Assembly (NCBI RefSeq): GCF_023101765.2
Contig: NC_064216.1
Coordinates: 3,872,501 to 3,936,500, forward strand
Reading direction: 5' to 3'
Length of the DNA stretch: 64,000 nucleotides
Origin: Spodoptera frugiperda
Taxonomy: Eukaryota; Arthropoda; Insecta; Lepidoptera; Noctuidae
Below the pieces are notes generated by a model. That model was not told the origin of the DNA. It saw only the letters and a list, made by a program, of their open reading frames with translations, and did no database searches. This document shows, one piece after another, positions 33,251 to 43,572 of this stretch (positions are counted from its first letter, which is position 1; each line of letters begins with the position of its first letter). A program made the position numbers and the translations under genes.

Positions 33251-33519
33251 CGATTGGTACCGAGGATACCGAAGATTTTATTTATTTACATATTCACAAT
33301 TACATTTAGAACAAACTAGTCATCTTGTCAGCTTGCAAAGGTGCTTGTGACCATCTGACCACACTTTAGTGGAATGTCTAGTAATGTTGTAAGGACGCTA
33401 AATAAACATTCCTAGACTAAGACGAAATTTTGGTCTAACTACTAAACTTTGGTAGTTAGGAAGAAACTGTACTAGCTTTTGACATGATCTTTACTTGAGT
33501 TTGGTTCATTATAAATATT

Positions 33520-33670
33520 ATTATTAGAATTTATGACGGGATATTTACGATGTTTATTCACTTCGATGAGTTCGAATAAGATATTGAGATCGAAGTAAAT
33601 AAACATGGTAAATATCCCGTCATAAGTTCTAATAATAGTGTTAGTGACCATGTCAGTTTAAAAACTTATA
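33520..33670 (+). mobile_element. hairpin retroposon-like element, copy 4
   Basis: The cleanest copy. Arms from ATTATTAGAATTTATGACGG pair with the complement ending CCGTCATAAGTTCTAATAAT; then a unique right tail AGTGTTAGTGACCATGTCAG plus TTTAAAAACTTATA. A perfect 14-bp direct repeat TCATTATAAATATT lies at 33506-33519 and 33671-33684. It sits just outside the 1.76-kb inverted-repeat element. Confidence 0.85.
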
Positions 33671-34630
33671 TCATTATAAATATTTTGTCAAACAATCTAA
33701 CTCATTTCTATCACAATTCGATTAAAATCTCTCATTACAACATGTCTATCACATAAATAAACATATATGTATTACACAACGAGCCGTCAACTCACTTGCA
33801 TTATTGTTTAACTGGCATTTTCTCGTGGATTATAGAAAGAATAAGAATATAGAAAATATTCTTTTAATGTTTTAATGATCACAAGAAGTATTTCTCTACC
33901 TTTAGTTGGATTACTCAGATCAATCCGTGTAATATAATTGGCTGTTATCTATTCACTGCTAACAAGACGGCACTGGGAGTAACTTCGTCGGTGCACTTCC
34001 TAGCCAACTCGATTTTTCATCAGGTATAACTGCTCTCAATTTTTCATAAAATTGTCTGTAACTTCACCGAACTATCTTATTTATTTATTTATACACTTGA
34101 TTGTGTAAATAAATGCGGCATTACGTGCCTTAATGTGCACCTCTGCCTACCCCTTCGAACATAAAAAGCAATTTGCAAGTACCAAATAAATAATACATAC
34201 ACTAAAGAAACATACTATACATGCATGTATGTGTGTGTGTATTTGTATGTATGATAATTAATATTTTAATGAAAATATTTATTGTAACATGCTAATTTAT
34301 ATCAACAACGTCAACAAATCCATATTTTTGGAATAGCTAATGTAATAAAACATTATCAATTATATTATTATAGGAATAGGTGATAATAATAATGACAATT
34401 TATAGATAATTTAATTAATTACACAATAAACAATAACACAATACAAGTTCATAGAAAACAGCGGACGTGCGAGTATTAATAAATATTTATTCACGTACAA
34501 ACGCGTATCACAAATAGATCAACAGACCGTGTTACCAAATGTGGGAGAAATATTCATCATTCATCATTATCAGGTATTGTTACAGCGACGAACAAGTTTG
34601 TCTGTTTGTCTATGACTTGTTAACGGATAA

Positions 34631-34922
34631 ACACAACGTCACGCCTTTTATCCCCGAAGGGGTAGGCAGAGGTACACATCACGGCACGTAATTCCGTTAC
34701 ACAATGTACACCCACTTTCCACTATTTGTGTTATAACTCCCATGTATATATAGGGGTGAGCCTATTGCCATATCCTGGGCACAATTCCAGACTCCGTGCC
34801 ACTACCGAGAAATTTTCGAAAATTCGAAAAAAAGCCCAGTAATACTTTGCCCGACCCGGGAATCGAACCCGAGACCCCTTGTTCGGCAGTCGCACTTGCG
34901 ACCACTCGACCAACGAGGCAGT
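34631..34922 (-). repeat. CGAGTGGT-family SINE, complete
   Basis: From CGTCACGCCTTTTATCCCCG to ACCACTCGACCAACGAGGCA on the plus strand, well preserved. The minus-strand frame over the head is an artefact. It lies inside the 1.76-kb element. Confidence 0.85.
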
Positions 34923-35080
34923 CAACTTTGTTAACGGATAAAATGTTCGAGCATTTGTGATGGAATGATAGAAAAGTGTATCTGATTTATTTGTATCAAC
35001 TGTCCGGAATAGTTTATTGTTTTGGTCTATGGTCCTTCCTTACATTAGAAAGATTTGATATTATTTCCAGGTTAACTAAA

Positions 35081-35230
35081 AAAATTACGGTTAGCTCACG
35101 TAAATATATAGAGAAAATCTCTCTATGAAGAGTCCCTCTGTGACTCGAAACTAGTATACCTTTTCTCCATATACATTTAAGTAACGAAAAAATATATTAT
35201 AGTATTATTAGTATGTCTCACGATAGTTGT
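35081..35230. mobile_element. decayed MITE related to that at 19990
   Basis: AATTACGGTTAGCTCACGTA at left, CTCCATATACATTTAAGTAA at right, with GAAGAGTCCCTCTGTGACTC inside and CTCACGATAGTT after it. Confidence 0.5.
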
Positions 35231-35785
35231 CACAAAAATATAATATCCGTGCTTGACGCATGAAAATAAGCAGTATAAAACTCCAGATTTATCAAAGAAC
35301 ACTGCTGCCTTGTCTCTATCTAATGTGTAGTACCTTAATCGACAATATTCGCGGAACGAGTGGGGTTTATGATAAATACATTCTAATACTTACTACTACT
35401 TAAGGTTTAAAGGAAAAGTTAATTAATTCATGCGTAACAAAAAATAAAATAAAAATGTATCGCTGCGAGCAAAACCACGTGAAAAAGCCAGTCAAACAAT
35501 AATGCAAGCGAGTTCATGAGTTGACGGCTCGTTGTGTAATATTCACCGAAATCTACAAATATTGGGTTTGTATCAATTTATAGTGTGTTCGCTTGTTTGC
35601 TGAGCAAACATGCGTAGTCCGGTAATTTACTCAAAATTTGGTGTTACTTCACAAATTTGAAGCACCTAAGGTCTTTGTGTTTTAGGAAAATACCTTAATG
35701 ATAGTGTTCATTGTCGTTAGTTTTGAACTATCCAGCAATTAGGCAAATTACTCTTCTCACATGAAGAAGTAATGCATCAATCACT

Positions 35786-35975
35786 ATCAAAGTCAAAGTC
35801 AAAGTCAAAATCATTTATTTCAAATAGACCAGGAAGGCACTTTTGAACGTCAAAGCATATATAATAATATTAATAACGTCTGTCTGTCGGTCAGTCCTCT
35901 AGTGAAGCTATTTGCTCGTTCCAAAGTGTAGATTCCTATGGAGAAGAACGAGCAAGAAACTCCATAGGTTACTCT
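35786..35975 (+). repeat. GTCAAAG-associated repeat, copy 1
   Basis: A GTCAAA tandem (35790-35810), CATTTATTTCAAATAGACCA, a TCTGTCTGTCGGTCAGTC stretch, TTGCTCGTTCCAAAGTGTAG and GAGCAAGAAACTCCATAGG. It looks like the 3' end of a LINE with a short tandem tail. Confidence 0.55.
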
Positions 35976-36352
35976 TTTTCAATCAGATTTACAATACAAT
36001 TCTTGGTTACATTGTTTCGATTACTTCAACTATGTGAGAACAATGTAAAACTAATATACAGTCAAGGCGATAGAAAAAAAAATAACCTAGAGGACATTAA
36101 AAATTAATGCAGTCCGGAGCTGACCAGTCCCAGTTGGCGGCACCAATTCACGAACATGACACACACACCAGCACCACTCAACTCAACCATGTTGCAGGGA
36201 ATCGAGCGATCCAATGCCCGTGCCACCGCCAATGAGACCTTTGAGTGAGCATGACAACTCCAAGCTGACATAAATGCATTCTACTAGTCTAATTTGATTT
36301 TCAGTTAATTACAGGGCTCTCACATTTACACTTCTCACTATACTTGCTCATT

Positions 36353-36487
36353 GTCAAAGTCAAATCATTTATTCCATAGAAATAAACAAGAGTCTGTCAG
36401 TCTGTCCGTCAGTGAGGCTAGGTGCTCGTTCCAAAGTGTAGCTTCGAATGAAGAAGAACGAGTAAGAAACTCCATTAGTTTTTTGTA
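36353..36487 (+). repeat. GTCAAAG-associated repeat, copy 2
   Basis: GTCAAAGTCAAATCATTTAT, TGTCAGTCTGTCCGTCAGTG, GGTGCTCGTTCCAAAGTGTA. Overlapping minus-strand frames are shadows of this repeat. Confidence 0.55.
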
Positions 36488-36952
36488 ACAATGCAGTAGC
36501 GAAGCTGTCGCACGTTTCCATCGATACAGTCGTGAAGTGCACATAATAGTAACATGCATAAGTAGCGATGGGCCCGCTGTCGTGCTTTTGGTGAATGTAT
36601 GCTGTCGTGCATTTACTATAATAAAAAGTCACCATGGGCGAGGGCCCTAAAAGTTTAAGTCTCAACAACCATCTATTTTTAAGTGAAGACAAAACAAATA
36701 ATCACAATCATTGTTATGACATGACCACATTTATAAATAACAATTTGCCACAATTTTATTACTTACAAGAAATCAACAGTTCCTATCTTGTTTTATTGCT
36801 TTACTCACACTTTATACAGTCATTTTGCATACATTAAATGGCACAATAATTGCTATTTTAATCGCCTATCTTAGTCCTACCGGCCCTTCACTTTAATATC
36901 TTCCGCGTTTAAGTTCCAAAGGTAATATTGTTCTAGAAATGATTATTATTCA

Positions 36953-37240
36953 ACTTCACGCCTTTTATCCCCGAAGAGGTAGGCAGAGGTGCACATTACG
37001 GCACATAATGCCGCTATACAATGTACACCCTCTTTTCACCATTTGTGTTTTAAGTCCCATGCAATAGGGGGTGAGCCTATTGCCATATACTGGAAACAAT
37101 TCCAAACTCCGTGCTACTAGGTACTAAGAAATTTTCGAAAAACCGAAAAAAACCCAGTAATACTTTGCCCGACCCGGGAATCGAACCCGAGACCCTTTGT
37201 TCGGTAGTCGCACTTGCGACCACTCGACCAACGAGGCAGT
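36953..37240 (-). repeat. CGAGTGGT-family SINE, complete
   Basis: From CTTCACGCCTTTTATCCCCG to ACCACTCGACCAACGAGGCA. Close in sequence to the copy at 34631. Confidence 0.85.
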
Positions 37241-37244
37241 CTAG

Positions 37245-38036
37245 AAACTTGTGGATTATTGAAAAAAATACTGCGAAATAGAAAAATACCTTATTTTAAC
37301 TTTTACTTTCTTCTTGGTTTGCTTCACAGGGTATTTAGAATCAGTACAACTTGTCTAATCTTTAATTTTCCCTTATTAGACGTCGTCGTATAATTCGTCA
37401 CTCAATCTAACCATCTTTTCTTTGATCATCACCTTCCTCAATAATACAATAATACAAAGATGATTAATACAAATTACTTTCTAATTAAAAATCTGGTATA
37501 CAATGTGTAAGAAAAAGGGGTATACATATCATTCGCACGGTTTCTAGATAGCATAACAAACGATACGGGAAGGGTTTTTTAAACTCATGTTTTCATGGTA
37601 CCAAGTTATGAATTTTTCAAATCTTGCCGGCGTGCGGGTCAAAATTACGTAGACAGGTACTAGGCGATCAGATTAACAGAATAAATGTTTCGTAATATTA
37701 GCGAGTGACCCCTGTAGTGTTGTGACACGTTTGTATGATTTGAAATCAAGAACTATGCGATATTATCCAAGTATTTGGTACTAATTTTTTTTAAACGTAT
37801 TTTAAGCTGAAATTTTGTGTAGAGATTCTATTCAACCTGTATTCATCAGGGCTTCTTGATGTATATGGGTATTTTGTTACACGTTGTATAGCAGTTATTA
37901 CAGATACTATGAAATGAAACAATGACAAAATAAACAATCCTTTTTATTTTAAACCTTTCAGTACATAGAACAGGCTTGCGTTGTTCAAATCCACTTTCTA
38001 GCACAATGATATGTATTTTTTAGAATAATGCAATAT
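37245..38036. other. intergenic, no supported feature
   Basis: No gene or repeat recognised. It is the 3' flank of the gene ending at 38042. Confidence 0.4.
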
Positions 38037-38042
38037 TTTATT
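38037..38042 (-). terminator. polyadenylation signal overlapping the stop codon
   Basis: On the minus strand the stop and signal fuse as TGAATAAA: TGA at 38044-38042 and AATAAA at 38042-38037. The 3' UTR would be only some 15-30 bases. Confidence 0.55.
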
Positions 38043-38215
38043 CACTTATCTCTAGGTTTCTCACGGAAATATTCATTATATCCACTTTGTCGTTGACCAT
38101 AAAACCCTGGACGAGCATATAAGAAGACCTTATTGGTATTTGAATCTTGGCAGAAGGAAGGAGCTACCAGGTACAGAAAGCTGAACAGCACCAAGATTAA
38201 GAATTTCGGAGACAT
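38042..38215 (-). CDS. short seroin-like secreted peptide (57 aa)
   Basis: A single coding exon follows an acceptor (TTTGCTTTCAG, exon from 38221) with the ATG six bases in, the same layout as the two seroin-like genes. A signal peptide (MSPKFLILVLFSFLYLVAPSFC by rough prediction) leaves a 35-residue basic, tyrosine- and glycine-containing peptide, QDSNTNKVFLYARPGFYGQR then QSGYNEYFREKPRDK. Its end resembles the end of the 105-aa paralogue (YPQRPSGFNENNR against YGQRQSGYNEYFR), whereas the central QPFFFVN block is missing or reduced to VFLYA. It could be a shortened seroin-like protein or an unrelated small silk peptide. No cysteine is left in the mature part. An upstream in-frame ATG at 38314 would run through the intron and is rejected. 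Confidence 0.65.
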   Translation of the reverse strand: MSPKFLILVLFSFLYLVAPSFCQDSNTNKVFLYARPGFYGQRQSGYNEYFREKPRDK

Positions 38216-38304
38216 GATGACCTGAAAGCAAATTGAAAGAGAATTTGTGATTAGGACGAATCGATAATTAGGTAGAAGAAAATAAGAAAAACAGTTTAAG
38301 TATG

Positions 38305-38578
38305 GGAGAGCCATGCTTCAGCACGAATGGGCCGGCTTGACCGGAGTGATACCACGGCCTCACAGAAAACCGACGTGAAGCAACGCTTGCAATATGTTTC
38401 GTTGTGTGAGTGAGGTTACCGGAGGCCCAATTCCCAATCCCCGATTACCCAACAACCCTTAAATTCCTAACCCACAAAAGGCCGGCAACGCACTTGTAAC
38501 GCCTGTGGTGTTTCAAGTGTCCATGGGCGACGGCGATTGCTTACCATCAGATATCTATCTGCTCGTTTACCGGCTTAA
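38305..38578 (+). repeat. Metulj-type SINE, near complete
   Basis: GGAGAGCCATGCTTCAGCAC to TGCTCGTTTACCGGCTTAAG, in the intron of the short seroin-like gene and antisense to it. Confidence 0.8.
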
Positions 38579-38759
38579 GACAGTTTGTTTGTACCGTTAT
38601 AAAATAATGCATGCAAAACAATGAAATAATTTAAAAGTAAATAAATAAACAAATCGGCGCAAAAAGGCCAGTGCTCAGCTAAAATGCCGTAGCCCGAGTT
38701 CGAGACACGGCGCTAATTTTCAGCACTAGCCAGTACTATGTTTACTTAAACACACTTTT

Positions 38760-38885
38760 TTTAAGAAGGGAAAATCATCCAATTATTGCTCTCACCTTAG
38801 GTAAGACGAGAGGGAGTCAGACTCGTACTGACTAAAAACCACCCCGTTCCAATCCTGCTTTTCAAACCGGAGCCCCAGTAAACCA
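38760..38885 (-). repeat. 3' end of R1-like LINE
   Basis: GGGAAAATCATCCAATTATT to ACCGGAGCCCCAGTAAACC. Intronic. Confidence 0.65.
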
Positions 38886-39267
38886 AGCTACTACACACTA
38901 ATATTTATAATCGAATTGATCTAAAGAGCTACATTCAGTACAAATCCAACTATGTATACATAATAAAGAAGTCTTCTTACATAAACTAATAGACAATTTA
39001 AAAGAAAATCGTCCTTCTTCAATGTCACAGAAGGGTCAAATTTCTACGAACTCTTCTCTTTGTTAGATTTACCTTGTTAGCATGTAAAGAGATTTGTAAA
39101 GGAACGTAATCTTTTGGATAAACGTAATAATCTATATCTTCAGTCGTCTATCTATACATATAATAAAATCGTAGAAAAGTGCTGTCTGTACATTGAAAAT
39201 AAAAATAAAAAAAATAGCAGGGGTTATTGTTATGTCGATGTCGAACCCAAAAATGTAATTAACTTTT

Positions 39268-39350
39268 TTTTGTCTGTTTGTCTGTTTATCTGTTTGTCTG
39301 TTTGTCTGTTTGTCTGTTTGTCTGTTTGTCTGTTTGTCTGTTTGTCTGTG
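39268..39350 (+). repeat. TTTGTCTG tandem repeat
   Basis: About ten units with one internal variant (TTTATCTG). The 117-codon frame through it is a tandem-repeat artefact. Confidence 0.85.
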
Positions 39351-40197
39351 TGTCTATGCGCGCTAATCTCAGAAATGGCTGATCCGAGTTGGATGCGGTT
39401 TTCACGAATATATTTTGGTATGCTTCAATTTACATTTAGTGTTTGTTTCATGTCAATCGGTTCATAAATAAAAAAGTTATGTCAAATTAAAGAATCACGT
39501 CGAACACTATTCTATGCTTATACCATTAATCTCGGCCACTATTGACGGATTTGGTTGAAATTTGGTACAGATATAGTTTAGAACCTTAGAAAGGACATAG
39601 GATAGTTTTATTTCAAAAATCAAAAAATAAAAATAGAAATAGTTCGCGCTATGGTTTCGTTACATTCATTTGGTTGGGTATCGGCCGAGCGCTTCGGTAC
39701 TATCGTAGAAAAAGTGTATTATCAGTCGTATGATTATTTGTCTGTAGTGGTCCTGCTGTTTCGTATATTCTAAATAAATTGGTTTCGTTGTATTTGTCAA
39801 TTAATAAGTTTATTTTTTGGGTTTTTCTGGTTTTCTGGTTAAATTATTTAACGTAGGTTTAGTTTGATATCGATTATTAGTAGTTACTGTAGTTAGTTTT
39901 TTAATAAAATTGTAAGTCTAATTTATTAATTAATTAGATAGATTAGATTTAAGTCGTTTCTTTTAAATTATTTAGTTTAAGCTTGGTATTATAGCATAGA
40001 GGATAGGTTGTAATATAATTTCTTTTTTAAATGTTATAAATTCGTAATTCGTAGCTTTCTTTAGTTTTAAGTTAGTTTTCATCTTAAGTTCGGAAAGATT
40101 ATAATATTTCTTTAGTTTAAGTTGTTTTTTAAACAATTTTTTCAATGCCCTAAGTGTGTATACATCTATTAAATTCAAACGCAGAGCTCATTATGTT

Positions 40198-40551
40198 AGT
40201 TTCGGTAGGTTCCTGTTCCTTATTGGGCGGGAGGAAACGCCCGGGTGTCATCACTGCGAGGACCGCCCGGAGGACACAGTAGAACATACAGTGGCGGTGT
40301 GCCCTGCGTGGGCTGAGCACCGCCAAGTCCTCAGAGATGTGGTCAGCGACGGCGACCTCTTGCGCCCGGCACTGGTTCAAGCCATGGTGCGGAGCGAGAG
40401 GGATTGGGATGCCGTCTCCTCCTTTTGCGAAGCAGTCATGCTAGCTAAGGAGGAGGCGGGGCGCGTGAGGGAACAAACCTCCTCACGCCCCAGCCGTCGC
40501 GAGAGACATTCCGGGCGTCGGAGATCGCGGGATGATCTCCGGCCACCGTAA
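40198..40551 (+). pseudogene. R1-like LINE ORF2 C-terminal zinc finger
   Basis: The frame continues from the Helitron into FGRFLFLIGREETPGCHHCE. A C-x2-C-x9-H-x4-C finger (CHHCEDRPEDTVEHTVAVC) is followed by PAWAEHRQVLRDVVSDGDLL and a basic end, stopping at 40551. CCHC fingers after the reverse transcriptase are characteristic of R1/I-group LINEs. Everything upstream is missing. Confidence 0.8.
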
Positions 40552-40849
40552 GTGCGGGCCTGCGGATGGCGAGCAAGGGTAGCTCACCGCCCGAACAGAA
40601 CCAGACCCGTGCGTACGGCGCGTAGCGTTCCGCGCGCGCCTCAAAGAGCCATCAGACCACTACAGATGGGGCCCAGTAGGGCTGATGCCTGATCCGGAGC
40701 TGCGGACTACCTAGCGGGTTTACCGGGGCTCCGGCTCGAAAAGCAGAAGGAACGGGGTGGTTTTTAGTCAATAAGAGTCTGACACTACCTCTCGCCTCGC
40801 CCAAGGCGGGAGAAGTCATAGGATGATTTTCCCCCCTCAAAAAAAAAAA
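40198..40849 (+). mobile_element. 5'-truncated R1-like LINE in the Helitron
   Basis: A perfect 15-bp target duplication AGAGCTCATTATGTT is at 40183-40197 and 40850-40864; the LINE ends in an A-run after TTTTCCCCCCTC. It is the longest LINE copy here and includes the C-terminal zinc finger and the entire 3' UTR. Confidence 0.85.
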
Positions 40850-41201
40850 AGAGCTCATTATGTTGATTTTTGAAGAGTTCCCTGGAATATCTTCTACGTC
40901 TCATTTTTGAAGAGATTCCGCGAGATTGGGACCAAAAATTTGCCGGAAGTCACTATTCCACGCGAACGAAGTCGCGGGCAAAAGCTAGTTTAAAATATAT
41001 TTTTAGGATCAGAAGCCGGAGTTTATTAAAAAAAACCAACTAGCAACACAAAATACAACTAATTTATTCTTATGTCTACACAATTTTATTAAATAACCAA
41101 AATCACAAGAAAATAACAAATTGAATCGTGATTGACAAACAGCCGTTAATCAAAAATAATAATCACCAATGCACTAAATAACCACAAAAGAAATAACTCA
41201 C

Positions 41202-41255
41202 AGCAAATAGCGCCGACACCTCACGACCGTCCTGTGCGAAAGCCAACCGACACAT
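41202..41255 (-). other. untranslated leader exon of short seroin-like gene
   Basis: Predicted from TSS A41255 (TCAT context) to the donor CT then GTGAGT (intron from 41201). It has no coding role. The intron to 38222 is about 3.0 kb. Confidence 0.5.
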
Positions 41256-41287
41256 GACTTGTTCGGCAAGCTTACCCCACTTAAATA
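41255..41287 (-). promoter_or_regulatory. core promoter of short seroin-like gene
   Basis: TATTTAAG at 41287-41280 and an initiator-like TCAT with its A 32 bases downstream, the normal TATA-to-start distance. It was found by tracing back from the donor, so it and the leader exon support each other. Confidence 0.5.
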
Positions 41288-41586
41288 GATTCGTGAGATG
41301 ACGGTCACCAAATGCAGTAAACAAATAGCAATGTCATTGAAAAAATTATTGGAGAAGAACTAAAGAATTTTTTGATCAATATAATATTTGGAGAAGACAT
41401 TTTAGGACATTTAAACTTTTTCAATAATGGATAGTTTTCAAAAAGTTAAATAATTTTTATATATGATTAGCTGAGTGTAAATTAGATAATAAGGTACGAT
41501 GGGGTTGACGTATCCGTTTGGATAAAAACCCCTTAAATAATAAAGAAAAAAAAAATGCAGTAAACAAGTCCTAATTATCGTAACAA

Positions 41587-41848
41587 TCTTTATATATATA
41601 ATTCTTCTGTAAGTGTGTATGTCACTGAACTTCTCTTAAACGACTGGACCGATTTTAATGAAATTTTGTGTGTGTGTTCAAGAGGATCTGAGAATGGTTT
41701 AGATTCACAATTTTTTCCGCTGGACAATGTTTTTTTAATTAATTTTTAATTTAATAGTAGTTGTTGATTTTGGAATGTTTTACATTGGATCCGACAAATT
41801 TTCAAATTAAAGACGTGTAGACAGGACAACGTCTGTCGGGTCCGCTAG
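41587..41848 (+). mobile_element. 262-bp non-autonomous Helitron
   Basis: Starts TCTTTATATATATAATTCTT after an A and ends GACAGGACAACGTCTGTCGG then GTCCGCTAG before a T. The GACAG/CTGTC pair is the expected 3' hairpin. It is about 300 bases upstream of the short gene's promoter. Confidence 0.75.
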
Positions 41849-41859
41849 TATGTATATAA

Positions 41860-42560
41860 GTACGACAAGTTATTTTTCTCGTCTTACTGTTGTAACTATC
41901 TCTTCAAACTCGAAGACAACTTCAAACTTCGTTTTGGCGATGATAATTTTTAAGTTTCATAGCTTAATACTTTTCTAGACCCGTCATTGAACTTTAGATC
42001 TGATCTCGATTCTGTATAATATTCTTTCTGTATATTATTCCATAAATAAATGACACATTAAAACTACGTCAAACCAATGAATAGAAAAGTTGGTACATTC
42101 TAAAAATTAAATCAAATCTTATGTCAAAATCTTTTTATGTAAAAATCAAGAATTTTATCCATATCTTTTGATTTTAGGAGGTCTTGCATTTATTTAATTG
42201 AGAATTATACTATTTAACAATAAATCTATTTAACAATAATAGAAAAAAATATATCCTTACCAGCTTTTATCGCTTCTCAAGTGATGCCAAGTTTACTGTA
42301 AGAGCTACTAACTTTATAATGTATCTGCAATTGTTAAATTGGGCACACATTACTATAATTTATTTTAATCTTCACGCATTAATGTAATTTATCGGATTAA
42401 CTTTATCGGTTATTCATACTTTATTTGTGTTGCATCATTCCTGTATTGGGAAAAATCATCATCAACTCATCACGTGACTGTTCACTGCAGGACTATAAGC
42501 CTTATGCTGTATGTAACAAGGTTTACTCTAATATCCACTCTTGGCAGGCATCCTGAAGAT
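41860..42560. other. intergenic, no supported feature
   Basis: AT-rich. The phrase TGACTGTTCACTGCAGGACT at 42475 resembles an RTE tail, but is too short to call. Confidence 0.35.
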
Positions 42561-42561
42561 C

Positions 42562-42735
42562 CAAAGTCAAAGTCAAAGTCAAAGCATTTATTTCAATTAA
42601 TCCTAAATTAGGCACTTTTGAAACGTCAAATTGAATTGTCCGTCAGTCTGTCTGTCAGTGAAGCTAGGCGCTCGTTCCAAAGTGTTGCTTCGAATGGAGA
42701 AGAACGAGCAAGAAACTCCATCGTTACTCTTTTCC
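42562..42735 (+). repeat. GTCAAAG-associated repeat, copy 3
   Basis: GTCAAAGTCAAAGTCAAAGC, CATTTATTTCAATTAATCC, TCCGTCAGTCTGTCTGTCAG, GGCGCTCGTTCCAAAGTGTT. The 69-codon frame here is repeat. Confidence 0.6.
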
Positions 42736-43127
42736 AGTTAACTGCGCGACACCATGTTGCAATTTTTGTCTTGCTTATGAGCCCTCAGCGTGTCTTGAAG
42801 TTAGTCGAGATACCAATAAATATTTAAAACCAAAATTCTGAGCCTAGCTTAGTAGTTATCCTTGCAACCACGGTCTCGAAATAGAACTATAGATACTACT
42901 TACTTATGATACGAATTCTTTGTTTTAACAAAGATTTCAAAACCCCTTATTTTATTCAGATTATTACAAATATTATTCATTCATTCCACATGCTAAATCA
43001 TGCATTAAAATTCATTAATAAAACGTTTGATATCATTCATAGCGTTTTTTCTGATAAATGGAGTAATGCGTTTTGGTAAACAAACATTATTTTTATATAA
43101 CTTTTATTTATTTGACCTAAGATGTGG

Positions 43128-43205
43128 CGAGAAGGAGTGAAAGACTCTGACTGATTAAAAAGCCACCCCGTTCCTACTCCTGCTTTTCAAGCCAGAGCTC
43201 CGGAA
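43128..43205 (-). repeat. R1-like LINE tail
   Basis: GATTAAAAAGCCACCCCGTT, CCTACTCCTGCTTTTCAAGC. Confidence 0.55.
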
Positions 43206-43384
43206 ACCCTCCAATGATTCCTTTCACCTAATTGGGAACAATGAGTTCGCAAATCCCAAGAATCATTATTACATGCACAATCACTCATCTGTAACCTAAC
43301 CACCAGGTAGTCCGCAGCTGGAACAGTAATTGGGAACAATAGTTTGCAAATCTCGAAAATCATTATTACATACATAAATAGAAC

Positions 43385-43572
43385 CAATCATCCCATTTCT
43401 TGACCCCTTCCCAATCTTCCCCATCCCCGATTCCCGAACCCTTAAATTCCTAACTCCTAAAAAGCCGGCAACGCACTTGTAACGCCTCTGGTGTTTCAAG
43501 TGTCCATGGGCGGTGGCGATTGCTTACCATCAGGTAATACGTGTGCTCGATTACGGCATGTTTCATAAAAAA
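43385..43572 (+). repeat. Metulj-type SINE, 3' part
   Basis: CCCGAACCCTTAAATTCCTA, CATGGGCGGTGGCGATTGCT, tail TTTCATAAAAAAAAAAAC. Before it, two copies of TTGGGAACAATAGTTTGCAA-like sequence (43231 and 43331) form a ~100-bp local duplication. Confidence 0.65.

Larger units (their letters stand above)
33775..35536. mobile_element. 1.76-kb TA-flanked inverted-repeat element
   Basis: Ends are CACAACGAGCCGTCAACTC at 33775 and its exact complement ending at 35536, continuing as imperfect inverted repeats (CTTGCATTATTGTTTAACTG at left) for about 55 bases. TA flanks both sides (33773-33774, 35537-35538). The inside has a SINE and a decayed MITE and no transposase frame, so it is a non-autonomous DNA element with later insertions, Tc1/mariner-like by its flank only. 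Confidence 0.75.
39151..40988 (+). mobile_element. Helitron with nested LINE
   Basis: Starts TCTATACATATAATAAAATC after an A and ends CACGCGAACGAAGTCGCGGG ... AAAAGCTAG before a T, i.e. insertion between A and T, with a CGCG hairpin close to the CTAG end: the standard non-autonomous Helitron plan. A TTTGTCTG tandem is at 39268-39350. Without the LINE (652 bp plus duplicated target) it would be about 1.17 kb. No Rep/helicase frame is visible. It fills much of the intron of the short seroin-like gene, in antisense. Confidence 0.8.

Noticed and set aside
38042..38314. 90-codon reading of the short seroin-like gene
   Set aside because: The extra N-terminus runs through a good splice acceptor and intron sequence; the ATG at 38215 starts a proper signal peptide.
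39114..39467. 117-codon frame rich in VCLFVCLS
   Set aside because: Translation of the TTTGTCTG tandem inside a Helitron.
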